Shown one piece after another: positions 1 to 11,752 of a DNA stretch of 64,000 nt. The stretch lies in the NCBI RefSeq assembly GCF_051014685.1, contig NW_027478913.1, positions 1 through 64,000 of the forward strand, read 5' to 3'. The translations under genes and the position numbers were made by a program. A model generated the notes under the pieces. The model did not search any database. It was not told the DNA's origin and saw nothing but the letters and a program-made list of their open reading frames with translations. This DNA comes from Ptiloglossa arizonensis. Taxonomy: Eukaryota > Arthropoda > Insecta > Hymenoptera > Colletidae. Position 1 is the stretch's first letter. Every line of letters begins with the position of its first letter.

Positions 1-64
1 CAAAATTTTCGCAGTTCTGATGCTCGAAACGAATAACTAGAACGGCCTAGGGGAAAACTACACA

Positions 65-81
65 TACCGTTGTAATCGGGC
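65..81 (+). other. CENP-B-box-like 17-mer (representative; in nearly every monomer)
   Basis: The 17 bases taccgttgtaatcgggc can be laid on the mammalian CENP-B box YTTCGTTGGAARCGGGA without gaps. Twelve of 17 positions agree, and 7 of the 9 positions regarded as essential (nTTCGnnnnAnnCGGGn) agree; only the two T's before CG differ. The core CGTTGTAATCGGG is kept in most monomers. Common variants are CGATGTAATCGGG (many), GCTTGTAATCGGG, and rare changes such as ccattg, taattggg and agcgttg. Whether any CENP-B or pogo-type protein binds it is unknown. Confidence 0.5.
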
Positions 82-165
82 GAGTTTCTACTTTCAGATG
101 CAACAGAAATTTTGCGGGTTGGTAAATCCGTTCGCGAGATATGGCAGTTTGGATGTAAGAAACGC

Positions 166-178
166 TTGAGAAACTCAA
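166..178. other. Small inverted repeat at the monomer joint (representative)
   Basis: TTGAG-AAA-CTCAA has 5-bp arms and a 3-base centre. It is retained in 'cgcttgagaaactc' monomers and lost in the gctttag, gctagag and gctcgag types, so this site is one of the most variable and most diagnostic places in the unit. Confidence 0.75.
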
Positions 179-289
179 TATTTTCGCAGTTCTGATGCTC
201 GAGACGAATAACTAGAACGGCCTACAGGAAAACTACACCTACCGTTGTAATCGGTCGAGTTTCTACTTTCAGATGCAACAGAAATTTTG

Positions 290-305
290 CGGATTGATCA
301 ATCCG
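290..305. other. Perfect 16 bp palindrome (representative)
   Basis: CGGATTGATCAATCCG equals its own reverse complement. It is perfect in monomers with 'gatcaatcc'. In 'ggtcaatcc' monomers the 7-bp arms (CGGATTG/CAATCCG) stay intact and only the central two bases break symmetry. 'ggtcgatcc' and 'gttcaatcc' variants weaken it further. TCGCGA, another short palindrome, follows within a few bases. Confidence 0.85.
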
Positions 306-447
306 TTCGCGAGATATGGCAGTTTGGAGATAAGAAACGCTCGAGAAACTCAAAATTTTCGCAGTTCTGATGCTCGAAATGAATAACTGGAACGGCCTAG
401 GGGAAAACTACACATACCGTTGTAATCGGGCGAGTTTCTACTTTCAG

Positions 448-504
448 ATGCAACAGAAATTTTGCGGGTTGGTCAATCCGTTCGCGAGATATGGCAGTTT
501 GGAG
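448..504 (+). other. Exon-like cassette between splice-site-like motifs (representative)
   Basis: A pyrimidine-rich tract ending tttctactttcag is followed by 57 bases that start with ATG, contain no stop in that frame, and end at GAG before GTAAGA, a near-consensus donor. The next acceptor-like AG is at 621-622, so the 'intron' would be 118 bases. The same arrangement exists in every monomer with gaggtaag, gatgtaag, gacgtaag or gaagtaag together with tttcag. It is destroyed in gagataag/gaaataag (no GT) and in tttcaaatg/tttcggatg (no AG) monomers. Variation within the 57 bases is mostly amino-acid-changing, which argues against a protein. I record it as a sequence arrangement, not a gene. Confidence 0.25.
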
Positions 505-2481
505 GTAAGAAACGCTTGAGAAACTCAAAATTTTCGCATTTCTGATGCTCGACACGAATAACTAGAACGGCCTAGGGGAAAAGTGCGCATAGCGTTGTAA
601 TCGGGCGAGTTTCTACTTTCAGAAGCAACAGAAATTTTGCGGATTGGTCAATCCGTTCGCGAGATATGGCAGTTTGGAGGTAAGAAACGCTTGAGAAACT
701 CAAAATTTTCGCATTTCTGATGCTCGACACGAATAACTAGAACGGCCTAGGGGAAAAGTGCGCATACCGTTGTAATCGGGCGAGTTTCTACTTTCAGAAG
801 CAATAGAAATTTTGCGGATTGGTCAATCCGTTCGCGAGATATGGCAGTTTTGAGGTAAGAGACGCTTGAGAAACTCAAAATTTTCGCAGTTCTGATGCTC
901 GAAACGAGTAACTAGAGCGGCCTAGGGGAAAAGTACGCATACCGTTGTAATTGGGCGAGTTTCTACTTTCAGATGCAACAGAAATTTTGCGGATTGATCA
1001 ATCCGTTCGCGAGATATGGCAGTTTGGATGTAAGAAACGCTTGAGAAACTCAAAATTTTCGCAGTTCTGATGCTCGGAACGAGTAACTAGAACCGCCTAG
1101 GGGAAAAGTACGCATACCGTTGTAATCGGGCGAGTTTCTACTTTCAGATGCAACAGAAATTTTGCGGATTGGTCGATCCGTTCGCGAGATATGGCAGTTT
1201 GGAGGTAAGAAACGCTTGAGAAACTCAAAATTTTCGCAGTTCTGATGCTCGAAACGAATAACTGGAACGGCCGAGGGGAAAACTACACATACCGTTGTAA
1301 TCGGGCGAGTTTCTTTTTTCAGATGCAACAGAAATTTTGCGGATTGGTCGATCCGTTCGCGAGGTGTGGCAGTTTGAAGTAAGAAACGCTTGAGAAACTC
1401 AAAATTTTCGCAGTTCTGATGCTCGAAACGAATAACTAGAACGGCCTAGGGAAAACTACACCTACCGTTGTAATCGGGCGAGTTTCTACTTTCAGATGCA
1501 ACAGAAATTTTGCGGATTGGTCAATCCGTTCGCGAGATATGGCAGTTTGGAAATAAGAAACGCTTGAGAAACTCAAAATTTTCGCAGCTCTGATGCTCGA
1601 AACGAATAACTAGAACGGCCTAGCGGAAAAGTACGCATACTGATGTAATCGGGCGTGTTTCTACTTTCAGATGCAACAGAAATTTTGCGGATTGATCAAT
1701 CCGTTCGCGAGATATGGCAGTTTGGAGATAAGAAACGCTTGAGAAAACTCAAAATTTTCGCAGTTCTGATGCTCGAAACGAGTAACTAGAACGGCCTAGG
1801 GGAAAAGTACGCATACCATTGTAATCGGGCGAGTTTCTACTTTCAGATGCAACAGAAATTTTGCGGATTGGTCAATCCGTTCGCGAGATATGGCAGTTTG
1901 GAGGTAAGAAACGCTTGAGAAACTCAAAATTTTCGCAGTTCTAATGCGCGACACGAATAACTAGAACGGCCTAGGGGTAAACTACACCTACCGTTGTAAT
2001 CGGGCGAGTTTCTACTTTCAGATGCAACAGAAATTTTGCGGATTGGTCGATCCGTTCGCGAGATATGGCAGTTTGGAGATAAGAAACGCTTGAGAAACTC
2101 AAAATTTTCGCAGTTCTGATGCTCGAAACGAGTAACTAGAACGGCCTAGGGGAAAAAGTACGCATACCGTTGTAATCGGGCGAGTTTCTACTTTCAGATG
2201 CAACAGAAATTTTGCGGATTGGTCAATCCGTTCGCGAGATATGGCAGTTTGGAGGTAAGAAACGCTTGAGAAACTCAAAATTTTCGCAGTTCTGGTGCTC
2301 GAAACGAATAACTAGAACGGCCTAGGGGAAAACTAGACCTACCGTTGTAATCGGGTGAGTTTCTACTTTCAGATGCAACAGAAATTTTGCGGATTGATCA
2401 ATCCGTTCGCGAGATATGGCAGTTTGGAGATAAGAAACGCTTGAGAAACTCAAAATTTTCGCAGGTTCTGATGCTCGAAAC

Positions 2482-3530
2482 GAGTAAATAGAACGGCCTA
2501 GGGGAAAACTACGCATACCGTTGTAATCGGGCGAGTTTCTACTTTCAGATGCAACAGAAATTTTGCGGATTGGTCGATCCGTTCGCGAGATATGGCAGTT
2601 TGGAGATAAGAAACGCTTGAGAAACTCAAAATTTTCGCAGTTCTGATGCTCGAAACGAGTAACTAGAACCGCCTAGGGGAAAAGTACGCATACCGTTGTA
2701 ATCGGGCGAGTTTCTACTTTCAGATGCAACAGAAATTTGCGGATTGGTCAATCCGTTCGCGAGATATGGCAGTTTGGAAATAAGAAACGCTTGAGAAACT
2801 CAAAATTTTCGCAGCTCTGATGCTCGAAACGAATAACTAGAACGGCCTAGCGGAAAAGTACGCATACTGATGTAATCGGGCGTGTTTCTACTTTCAGATG
2901 CAACAGAAATTTTGCGGATTGATCAATCCGTTCGCGAGATATGGCAGTTTGGAGATAAGAAACGCTTGAGAAACTCAAAATTTTCGCAGTTCTGATGCTC
3001 GAAACGAGTAACTAGAACGGCCTAGGGGAAAAGTACGCATACCGTTGTAATCGGGCGAGTTTCTACTTTCAGATGCAACAGAAATTTTGCGGATTGGTCA
3101 ATCCGTTCGCGAGATATGGCAGTTTGGAGGTAAGAAACGCTTGAGAAACTCAAAATTTTCGCAGTTCTGATGCTCGAAACGAGTAACTAGAACGGCCTAG
3201 GGGAAAAGTACGCATACCGTTGTAATCGGGCGAGTTTCTACTTTCAGATGCAACAGAAATTTTGCGGATTGGTCAATCCGTTCGCGAGATATGGCAGTTT
3301 GGAGGTAAGAAACGCTTGAGAAACTCAAAATTTTCGCAGTTCTGGTGCTCGAAACGAATAACTAGAACGGCCTAGGGGAAAACTAGACCTACCGTTGTAA
3401 TCGGGTGAGTTTCTACTTTCAGATGCAACAGAAATTTTGCGGATTGATCAATCCGTTCGCCAGATATGGCAGTTTGGAGATAAGAAACGCTTGAGAAACT
3501 CAAAATTTTCGCAGTTCTGATGCTCGAAAC
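2482..3530 (+). repeat. 6-monomer higher-order repeat nested in zone A, copy 1
   Basis: Between two 'gagtaaatag' monomers (2482 and 3531) lie six monomers of types m1-m2-m3-m4-m4-m5. They are marked in turn by gagtaaatag; 'accgcc' with gaaataag; 'cagctctg' with cctagcgg; two plain gagtaactag monomers; and 'ctggtgctcg' with actagacc. The length is 1,049 rather than 1,050 bp because of a missing t at about 2736. It looks like a shortened or rearranged relative of the 9-monomer unit that follows. Confidence 0.85.
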
Positions 3531-5104
3531 GAGTAAATAGAACGGCCTAGGGGAAAACTACGCATACCGTTGTAATCGGGCGAGTTTCTACTTTCAGATG
3601 CAACAGAAATTTTGCGGATTGGTCGATCCGTTCGCGAGATATGGCAGTTTGGAGATAAGAAACGCTTGAGAAACTCAAAATTTTCGCAGTTCTGATGCTC
3701 GAAACGAGTAACTAGAACCGCCTAGGGGAAAAGTACGCATACCGTTGTAATCGGGCGAGTTTCTACTTTCAGATGCAACAGAAATTTTGCGGATTGGTCA
3801 ATCCGTTCGCGAGATATGGCAGTTTGGAAATAAGAAACGCTTGAGAAACTCAAAATTTTCGCAGCTCTGATGCTCGAAACGAATAACTAGAACGGCCTAG
3901 CGGAAAAGTACGCATACTGATGTAATCGGGCGTGTTTCTACTTTCAGATGCAACAGAAATTTTGCGGATTGATCAATCCGTTCGCGAGATATGGCAGTTT
4001 GGAGATAAGAAACGCTTGAGAAACTCAAAATTTTCGCAGTTCTGATGCTCGAAACGAGTAACTAGAACGGCCTAGGGGAAAAGTACGCATACCGTTGTAA
4101 TCGGGCGAGTTTCTACTTTCAGATGCAACAGAAATTTTGCGGATTGGTCAATCCGTTCGCGAGATATGGCAGTTTGGAGGTAAGAAACGCTTGAGAAACT
4201 CAAAATTTTCGCAGTTCTGGTGCTCGAAACGAATAACTAGAACGGCCTAGGGGAAAACTAGACCTACCGTTGTAATCGGGTGAGTTTCTACTTTCAGATG
4301 CAACAGAAATTTTGCGGATTGATCAATCCGTTCGCGAGATATGGCAGTTTGGAGATAAGAAACGCTTGAGAAACTCAAAATTTTCGCAGTTCTGATGCTC
4401 GAAACGAGTAACTAGAACCGCCTAGGGGAAAAGTACGCATACCGTTGTAATCGGGCGAGTTTCTACTTTCAGATGCAACAGAAATTTTGCGGATTGGTCA
4501 ATCCGTTCGCGAGATATGGCAGTTTGGAGGTAAGAAACGCTTGAGAAACTCAAAATTTTCGCAGTTCTGATGCGCGACACGAATAACTAGAACGGCCTAG
4601 GGGTAAACTACACCTACCGTTGTAATCGGGCGAGTTTCTACTTTCAGATGCAACAGAAATTTTGCGGATTGGTCGATCCGTTCGCGAGATATGGCAGTTT
4701 GGAGATAAGAAACGCTTGAGAAACTCAAAATTTTCGCAGTTCTGATGCTCGAAACGAGTAACTAGAACGGCCTAGGGGAAAAGTACGCATACCGTTGTAA
4801 TCGGGCAAGTTTCTACTTTCAGATGCAACAGAAATTTTGCGGATTGGTCAATCCGTTCGCGAGATATGGCAGTTTGGAGGTAAGTACGCTTGAGAAACTC
4901 AAAATTTTCGCAGTTCTGGTGCTCGAAACGAATAACTAGAACGGCCTAGGGGAAAACTAGACCTACCGTTGTAATCGGGTGAGTTTCTACTTTCAGATGC
5001 AACAGAAATTTTGCGGATTGATCAATCCGTTCGCGAGATATGGCAGTTTGGAGATAAGAAACGCTTGAGAAACTCAAAATTTTCGCAGTTCTGATGCTCG
5101 AAAC
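3531..5104 (+). repeat. 9-monomer higher-order repeat, 1,574 bp, copy 1
   Basis: Nine monomers from one 'gagtaaatag' monomer to the next. Order: m1 (gagtaaatag, ctacgcata); m2 (accgcc, gaaataag); m3 (cagctctg, cctagcgg, actgatg, gggcgtg); m4 (gagtaactag, gaggtaag); m5 (ctggtgctcg, actagacc, gggtgag); m6 (accgcc, gaggtaag); m7 (gatgcgcgacacg, ggggtaaac); m8 (gggcaag and the one-base-short taagtacg); m9 (like m5). The 1-bp deletion in m8 makes the unit 9x175-1 and is a good marker of descent. Confidence 0.9.
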
Positions 5105-7554
5105 GAGTAAATAGAACGGCCTAGGGGAAAACTACGCATACCGTTGTAATCGGGCGAGTTTCTACTTTCAGATGCAACAGAAATTTTGCGGGTTGGTAAA
5201 TCCGTTCGCGAGATATGGCAGTTTGGATGTAAGAAACGCTTGAGAAACTCAATATTTTCGCAGTTCTGATGCTCGAGACGAATAACTAGAACGGCCTACA
5301 GGAAAACTACACCTACCGTTGTAATCGGTCGAGTTTCTACTTTCAGATGCAACAGAAATTTTGCGGATTGATCAATCCGTTCGCGAGATATGGCAGTTTG
5401 GAGATAAGAAACGCTCGAGAAACTCAAAATTTTCGCAGTTCTGATGCTCGAAATGAATAACTGGAACGGCCTAGGGGAAAACTACACATACCGTTGTAAT
5501 CGGGCGAGTTTCTACTTTCAGATGCAACAGAAATTTTGCGGGTTGGTCAATCCGTTCGCGAGATATGGCAGTTTGGAGGTAAGAAACGCTTGAGAAACTC
5601 AAAATTTTCGCATTTCTGATGCTCGACACGAATAACTAGAACGGCCTAGGGGAAAAGTGCGCATAGCGTTGTAATCGGGCGAGTTTCTACTTTCAGAAGC
5701 AACAGAAATTTTGCGGATTGGTCAATCCGTTCGCGAGATATGGCAGTTTGGAGGTAAGAAACGCTTGAGAAACTCAAAATTTTCGCATTTCTGATGCTCG
5801 ACACGAATAACTAGAACGGCCTAGGGGAAAAGTGCGCATACCGTTGTAATCGGGCGAGTTTCTACTTTCAGAAGCAATAGAAATTTTGCGGATTGGTCAA
5901 TCCGTTCGCGAGATATGGCAGTTTTGAGGTAAGAGACGCTTGAGAAACTCAAAATTTTCGCAGTTCTGATGCTCGAAACGAGTAACTAGAGCGGCCTAGG
6001 GGAAAAGTACGCATACCGTTGTAATTGGGCGAGTTTCTACTTTCAGATGCAACAGAAATTTTGCGGATTGATCAATCCGTTCGCGAGATATGGCAGTTTG
6101 GATGTAAGAAACGCTTGAGAAACTCAAAATTTTCGCAGTTCTGATGCTCGGAACGAGTAACTAGAACCGCCTAGGGGAAAAGTACGCATACCGTTGTAAT
6201 CGGGCGAGTTTCTACTTTCAGATGCAACAGAAATTTTGCGGATTGGTCGATCCGTTCGCGAGATATGGCAGTTTGGAGGTAAGAAACGCTTGAGAAACTC
6301 AAAATTTTCGCAGTTCTGATGCTCGAAACGAATAACTGGAACGGCCGAGGGGAAAACTACACATACCGTTGTAATCGGGCGAGTTTCTTTTTTCAGATGC
6401 AACAGAAATTTTGCGGATTGGTCGATCCGTTCGCGAGGTGTGGCAGTTTGGAAGTAAGAAACGCTTGAGAAACTCAAAATTTTCGCAGTTCTGATGCTCG
6501 AAACGAATAACTAGAACGGCCTAGGGAAAACTACACCTACCGTTGTAATCGGGCGAGTTTCTACTTTCAGATGCAACAGAAATTTTGCGGATTGGTCAAT
6601 CCGTTCGCGAGATATGGCAGTTTGGAAATAAGAAACGCTTGAGAAACTCAAAATTTTCGCAGCTCTGATGCTCGAAACGAATAACTAGAACGGCCTAGCG
6701 GAAAAGTACGCATACTGATGTAATCGGGCGTGTTTCTACTTTCAGATGCAACAGAAATTTTGCGGATTGATCAATCCGTTCGCGAGATATGGCAGTTTGG
6801 AGATAAGAAACGCTTGAGAAAACTCAAAATTTTCGCAGTTCTGATGCTCGAAACGAGTAACTAGAACGGCCTAGGGGAAAAGTACGCATACCATTGTAAT
6901 CGGGCGAGTTTCTACTTTCAGATGCAACAGAAATTTTGCGGATTGGTCAATCCGTTCGCGAGATATGGCAGTTTGGAGGTAAGAAACGCTTGAGAAACTC
7001 AAAATTTTCGCAGTTCTGATGCGCGACACGAATAACTAGAACGGCCTAGGGGTAAACTACACCTACCGTTGTAATCGGGCGAGTTTCTACTTTCAGATGC
7101 AACAGAAATTTTGCGGATTGGTCGATCCGTTCGCGAGATATGGCAGTTTGGAGATAAGAAACGCTTGAGAAACTCAAAATTTTCGCAGTTCTGATGCTCG
7201 AAACGAGTAACTAGAACGGCCTAGGGGAAAAGTACGCATACCGTTGTAATCGGGCGAGTTTCTACTTTCAGATGCAACAGAAATTTTGCGGATTGGTCAA
7301 TCCGTTCGCGAGATATGGCAGTTTGGAGGTAAGAAACGCTTGAGAAACTCAAAATTTTCGCAGTTCTGGTGCTCGAAACGAATAACTAGAACGGCCTAGG
7401 GGAAAACTAGACCTACCGTTGTAATCGGGTGAGTTTCTACTTTCAGATGCAACAGAAATTTTGCGGATTGATCAATCCGTTCGCGAGATATGGCAGTTTG
7501 GAGATAAGAAACGCTTGAGAAACTCAAAATTTTCGCAGTTCTGATGCTCGAAAC

Positions 7555-8604
7555 GAGTAAATAGAACGGCCTAGGGGAAAACTACGCATACCGTTGTAAT
7601 CGGGCGAGTTTCTACTTTCAGATGCAACAGAAATTTTGCGGATTGGTCGATCCGTTCGCGAGATATGGCAGTTTGGAGATAAGAAACGCTTGAGAAACTC
7701 AAAATTTTCGCAGTTCTGATGCTCGAAACGAGTAACTAGAACCGCCTAGGGGAAAAGTACGCATACCGTTGTAATCGGGCGAGTTTCTACTTTCAGATGC
7801 AACAGAAATTTTGCGGATTGGTCAATCCGTTCGCGAGATATGGCAGTTTGGAAATAAGAAACGCTTGAGAAACTCAAAATTTTCGCAGCTCTGATGCTCG
7901 AAACGAATAACTAGAACGGCCTAGCGGAAAAGTACGCATACTGATGTAATCGGGCGTGTTTCTACTTTCAGATGCAACAGAAATTTTGCGGATTGATCAA
8001 TCCGTTCGCGAGATATGGCAGTTTGGAGATAAGAAACGCTTGAGAAACTCAAAATTTTCGCAGTTCTGATGCTCGAAACGAGTAACTAGAACGGCCTAGG
8101 GGAAAAGTACGCATACCGTTGTAATCGGGCGAGTTTCTACTTTCAGATGCAACAGAAATTTTGCGGATTGGTCAATCCGTTCGCGAGATATGGCAGTTTG
8201 GAGGTAAGAAACGCTTGAGAAACTCAAAATTTTCGCAGTTCTGATGCTCGAAACGAGTAACTAGAACGGCCTAGGGGAAAAGTACGCATACCGTTGTAAT
8301 CGGGCGAGTTTCTACTTTCAGATGCAACAGAAATTTTGCGGATTGGTCAATCCGTTCGCGAGATATGGCAGTTTGGAGGTAAGAAACGCTTGAGAAACTC
8401 AAAATTTTCGCAGTTCTGGTGCTCGAAACGAATAACTAGAACGGCCTAGGGGAAAACTAGACCTACCGTTGTAATCGGGTGAGTTTCTACTTTCAGATGC
8501 AACAGAAATTTTGCGGATTGATCAATCCGTTCGCCAGATATGGCAGTTTGGAGATAAGAAACGCTTGAGAAACTCAAAATTTTCGCAGTTCTGATGCTCG
8601 AAAC
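7555..8604 (+). repeat. 6-monomer higher-order repeat nested in zone A, copy 2
   Basis: This is the 1,050 bp partner of 2482-3530, carried inside the second 5,074 bp block, with the same m1-m2-m3-m4-m4-m5 order. It keeps the full tttt run that copy 1 lacks, so all six monomers are 175 bp. The m4 duplication is the main difference from the 9-monomer unit. Confidence 0.85.
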
Positions 8605-10178
8605 GAGTAAATAGAACGGCCTAGGGGAAAACTACGCATACCGTTGTAATCGGGCGAGTTTCTACTTTCAGATGCAACAGAAATTTTGCGGATTGGTCGA
8701 TCCGTTCGCGAGATATGGCAGTTTGGAGATAAGAAACGCTTGAGAAACTCAAAATTTTCGCAGTTCTGATGCTCGAAACGAGTAACTAGAACCGCCTAGG
8801 GGAAAAGTACGCATACCGTTGTAATCGGGCGAGTTTCTACTTTCAGATGCAACAGAAATTTTGCGGATTGGTCAATCCGTTCGCGAGATATGGCAGTTTG
8901 GAAATAAGAAACGCTTGAGAAACTCAAAATTTTCGCAGCTCTGATGCTCGAAACGAATAACTAGAACGGCCTAGCGGAAAAGTACGCATACTGATGTAAT
9001 CGGGCGTGTTTCTACTTTCAGATGCAACAGAAATTTTGCGGATTGATCAATCCGTTCGCGAGATATGGCAGTTTGGAGATAAGAAACGCTTGAGAAACTC
9101 AAAATTTTCGCAGTTCTGATGCTCGAAACGAGTAACTAGAACGGCCTAGGGGAAAAGTACGCATACCGTTGTAATCGGGCGAGTTTCTACTTTCAGATGC
9201 AACAGAAATTTTGCGGATTGGTCAATCCGTTCGCGAGATATGGCAGTTTGGAGGTAAGAAACGCTTGAGAAACTCAAAATTTTCGCAGTTCTGGTGCTCG
9301 AAACGAATAACTAGAACGGCCTAGGGGAAAACTAGACCTACCGTTGTAATCGGGTGAGTTTCTACTTTCAGATGCAACAGAAATTTTGCGGATTGATCAA
9401 TCCGTTCGCGAGATATGGCAGTTTGGAGATAAGAAACGCTTGAGAAACTCAAAATTTTCGCAGTTCTGATGCTCGAAACGAGTAACTAGAACCGCCTAGG
9501 GGAAAAGTACGCATACCGTTGTAATCGGGCGAGTTTCTACTTTCAGATGCAACAGAAATTTTGCGGATTGGTCAATCCGTTCGCGAGATATGGCAGTTTG
9601 GAGGTAAGAAACGCTTGAGAAACTCAAAATTTTCGCAGTTCTGATGCGCGACACGAATAACTAGAACGGCCTAGGGGTAAACTACACCTACCGTTGTAAT
9701 CGGGCGAGTTTCTACTTTCAGATGCAACAGAAATTTTGCGGATTGGTCGATCCGTTCGCGAGATATGGCAGTTTGGAGATAAGAAACGCTTGAGAAACTC
9801 AAAATTTTCGCAGTTCTGATGCTCGAAACGAGTAACTAGAACGGCCTAGGGGAAAAGTACGCATACCGTTGTAATCGGGCAAGTTTCTACTTTCAGATGC
9901 AACAGAAATTTTGCGGATTGGTCAATCCGTTCGCGAGATATGGCAGTTTGGAGGTAAGTACGCTTGAGAAACTCAAAATTTTCGCAGTTCTGGTGCTCGA
10001 AACGAATAACTAGAACGGCCTAGGGGAAAACTAGACCTACCGTTGTAATCGGGTGAGTTTCTACTTTCAGATGCAACAGAAATTTTGCGGATTGATCAAT
10101 CCGTTCGCGAGATATGGCAGTTTGGAGATAAGAAACGCTTGAGAAACTCAAAATTTTCGCAGTTCTGATGCTCGAAAC
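8605..10178 (+). repeat. 9-monomer higher-order repeat, 1,574 bp, copy 2
   Basis: Same m1-m9 order and same m8 deletion (taagtacg at 9955) as 3531-5104. It is directly followed by another copy at 10,179, so here the 9-monomer unit itself is tandemly duplicated. Confidence 0.9.
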
Positions 10179-11752
10179 GAGTAAATAGAACGGCCTAGGG
10201 GAAAACTACGCATACCGTTGTAATCGGGCGAGTTTCTACTTTCAGATGCAACAGAAATTTTGCGGATTGGTCGATCCGTTCGCGAGATATGGCAGTTTGG
10301 AGATAAGAAACGCTTGAGAAACTCAAAATTTTCGCAGTTCTGATGCTCGAAACGAGTAACTAGAACCGCCTAGGGGAAAAGTACGCATACCGTTGTAATC
10401 GGGCGAGTTTCTACTTTCAGATGCAACAGAAATTTTGCGGATTGGTCAATCCGTTCGCGAGATATGGCAGTTTGGAAATAAGAAACGCTTGAGAAACTCA
10501 AAATTTTCGCAGCTCTGATGCTCGAAACGAATAACTAGAACGGCCTAGCGGAAAAGTACGCATACTGATGTAATCGGGCGTGTTTCTACTTTCAGATGCA
10601 ACAGAAATTTTGCGGATTGATCAATCCGTTCGCGAGATATGGCAGTTTGGAGATAAGAAACGCTTGAGAAACTCAAAATTTTCGCAGTTCTGATGCTCGA
10701 AACGAGTAACTAGAACGGCCTAGGGGAAAAGTACGCATACCGTTGTAATCGGGCGAGTTTCTACTTTCAGATGCAACAGAAATTTTGCGGATTGGTCAAT
10801 CCGTTCGCGAGATATGGCAGTTTGGAGGTAAGAAACGCTTGAGAAACTCAAAATTTTCGCAGTTCTGGTGCTCGAAACGAATAACTAGAACGGCCTAGGG
10901 GAAAACTAGACCTACCGTTGTAATCGGGTGAGTTTCTACTTTCAGATGCAACAGAAATTTTGCGGATTGATCAATCCGTTCGCGAGATATGGCAGTTTGG
11001 AGATAAGAAACGCTTGAGAAACTCAAAATTTTCGCAGTTCTGATGCTCGAAACGAGTAACTAGAACCGCCTAGGGGAAAAGTACGCATACCGTTGTAATC
11101 GGGCGAGTTTCTACTTTCAGATGCAACAGAAATTTTGCGGATTGGTCAATCCGTTCGCGAGATATGGCAGTTTGGAGGTAAGAAACGCTTGAGAAACTCA
11201 AAATTTTCGCAGTTCTGATGCGCGACACGAATAACTAGAACGGCCTAGGGGTAAACTACACCTACCGTTGTAATCGGGCGAGTTTCTACTTTCAGATGCA
11301 ACAGAAATTTTGCGGATTGGTCGATCCGTTCGCGAGATATGGCAGTTTGGAGATAAGAAACGCTTGAGAAACTCAAAATTTTCGCAGTTCTGATGCTCGA
11401 AACGAGTAACTAGAACGGCCTAGGGGAAAAGTACGCATACCGTTGTAATCGGGCAAGTTTCTACTTTCAGATGCAACAGAAATTTTGCGGATTGGTCAAT
11501 CCGTTCGCGAGATATGGCAGTTTGGAGGTAAGTACGCTTGAGAAACTCAAAATTTTCGCAGTTCTGGTGCTCGAAACGAATAACTAGAACGGCCTAGGGG
11601 AAAACTAGACCTACCGTTGTAATCGGGTGAGTTTCTACTTTCAGATGCAACAGAAATTTTGCGGATTGATCAATCCGTTCGCGAGATATGGCAGTTTGGA
11701 GATAAGAAACGCTTGAGAAACTCAAAATTTTCGCAGTTCTGATGCTCGAAAC
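10179..11752 (+). repeat. 9-monomer higher-order repeat, 1,574 bp, copy 3
   Basis: Third 9-monomer unit, adjacent to copy 2 at an exact 1,574 bp offset. The m8 deletion is at 11,529. A further m1 follows at 11,753, after which the order breaks: the next 'accgcc' monomer carries aaatgtacgc and ggtcgatcc in place of the m2 variants. Confidence 0.9.

Larger units (their letters stand above)
62..5135 (+). repeat. 29-monomer higher-order repeat, 5,074 bp, copy 1 (zone A)
   Basis: Base i matches base i+5074 (5,073-5,075 locally) from 62 until about 5191, where the next copy begins with the rare 'gggttggtaaatcc' variant. The block includes a distinctive series near its start: caatatttt at 176, two 'catttctgatgctcgacacg' monomers at about 526 and 701, and a monomer with gtttctttttt at about 1310. 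The length is 29x175-1 because of shared single-base indels: cctaggg near 1448, an extra a near 1745, and taagtacg at 4881. Differences from copy 2 that I can see are four homopolymer or near-homopolymer indels (about 1376, 2153-2157, 2464, 2736-2738) and a G-to-A change at 1943. Confidence 0.93.
5136..10209 (+). repeat. 29-monomer higher-order repeat, 5,074 bp, copy 2 (zone A)
   Basis: This is the second tandem copy of the 5,074 bp unit, nearly identical to copy 1. The match runs on to about 10,265, where the start of copy 2 carries 'gggttgg' and the DNA after it carries 'ggattgg'. The copy therefore does not repeat a third time and gives way to another 9-monomer unit. Shared diagnostic features include the one-base-short 'taagtacg' at 9955 (partner of 4881) and the 'gccagatatgg' variant near 8533 (partner near 3459). 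Copy 2 lacks the four indels seen in copy 1, so it is the better representative of the unit. Confidence 0.93.

Noticed and set aside
2..113. A/T runs phased at helical repeat to bend DNA
   Set aside because: Only two such runs (2-9 and 106-113) exist per monomer, roughly 105 and 70 bases apart. That is too few to claim phased bending.
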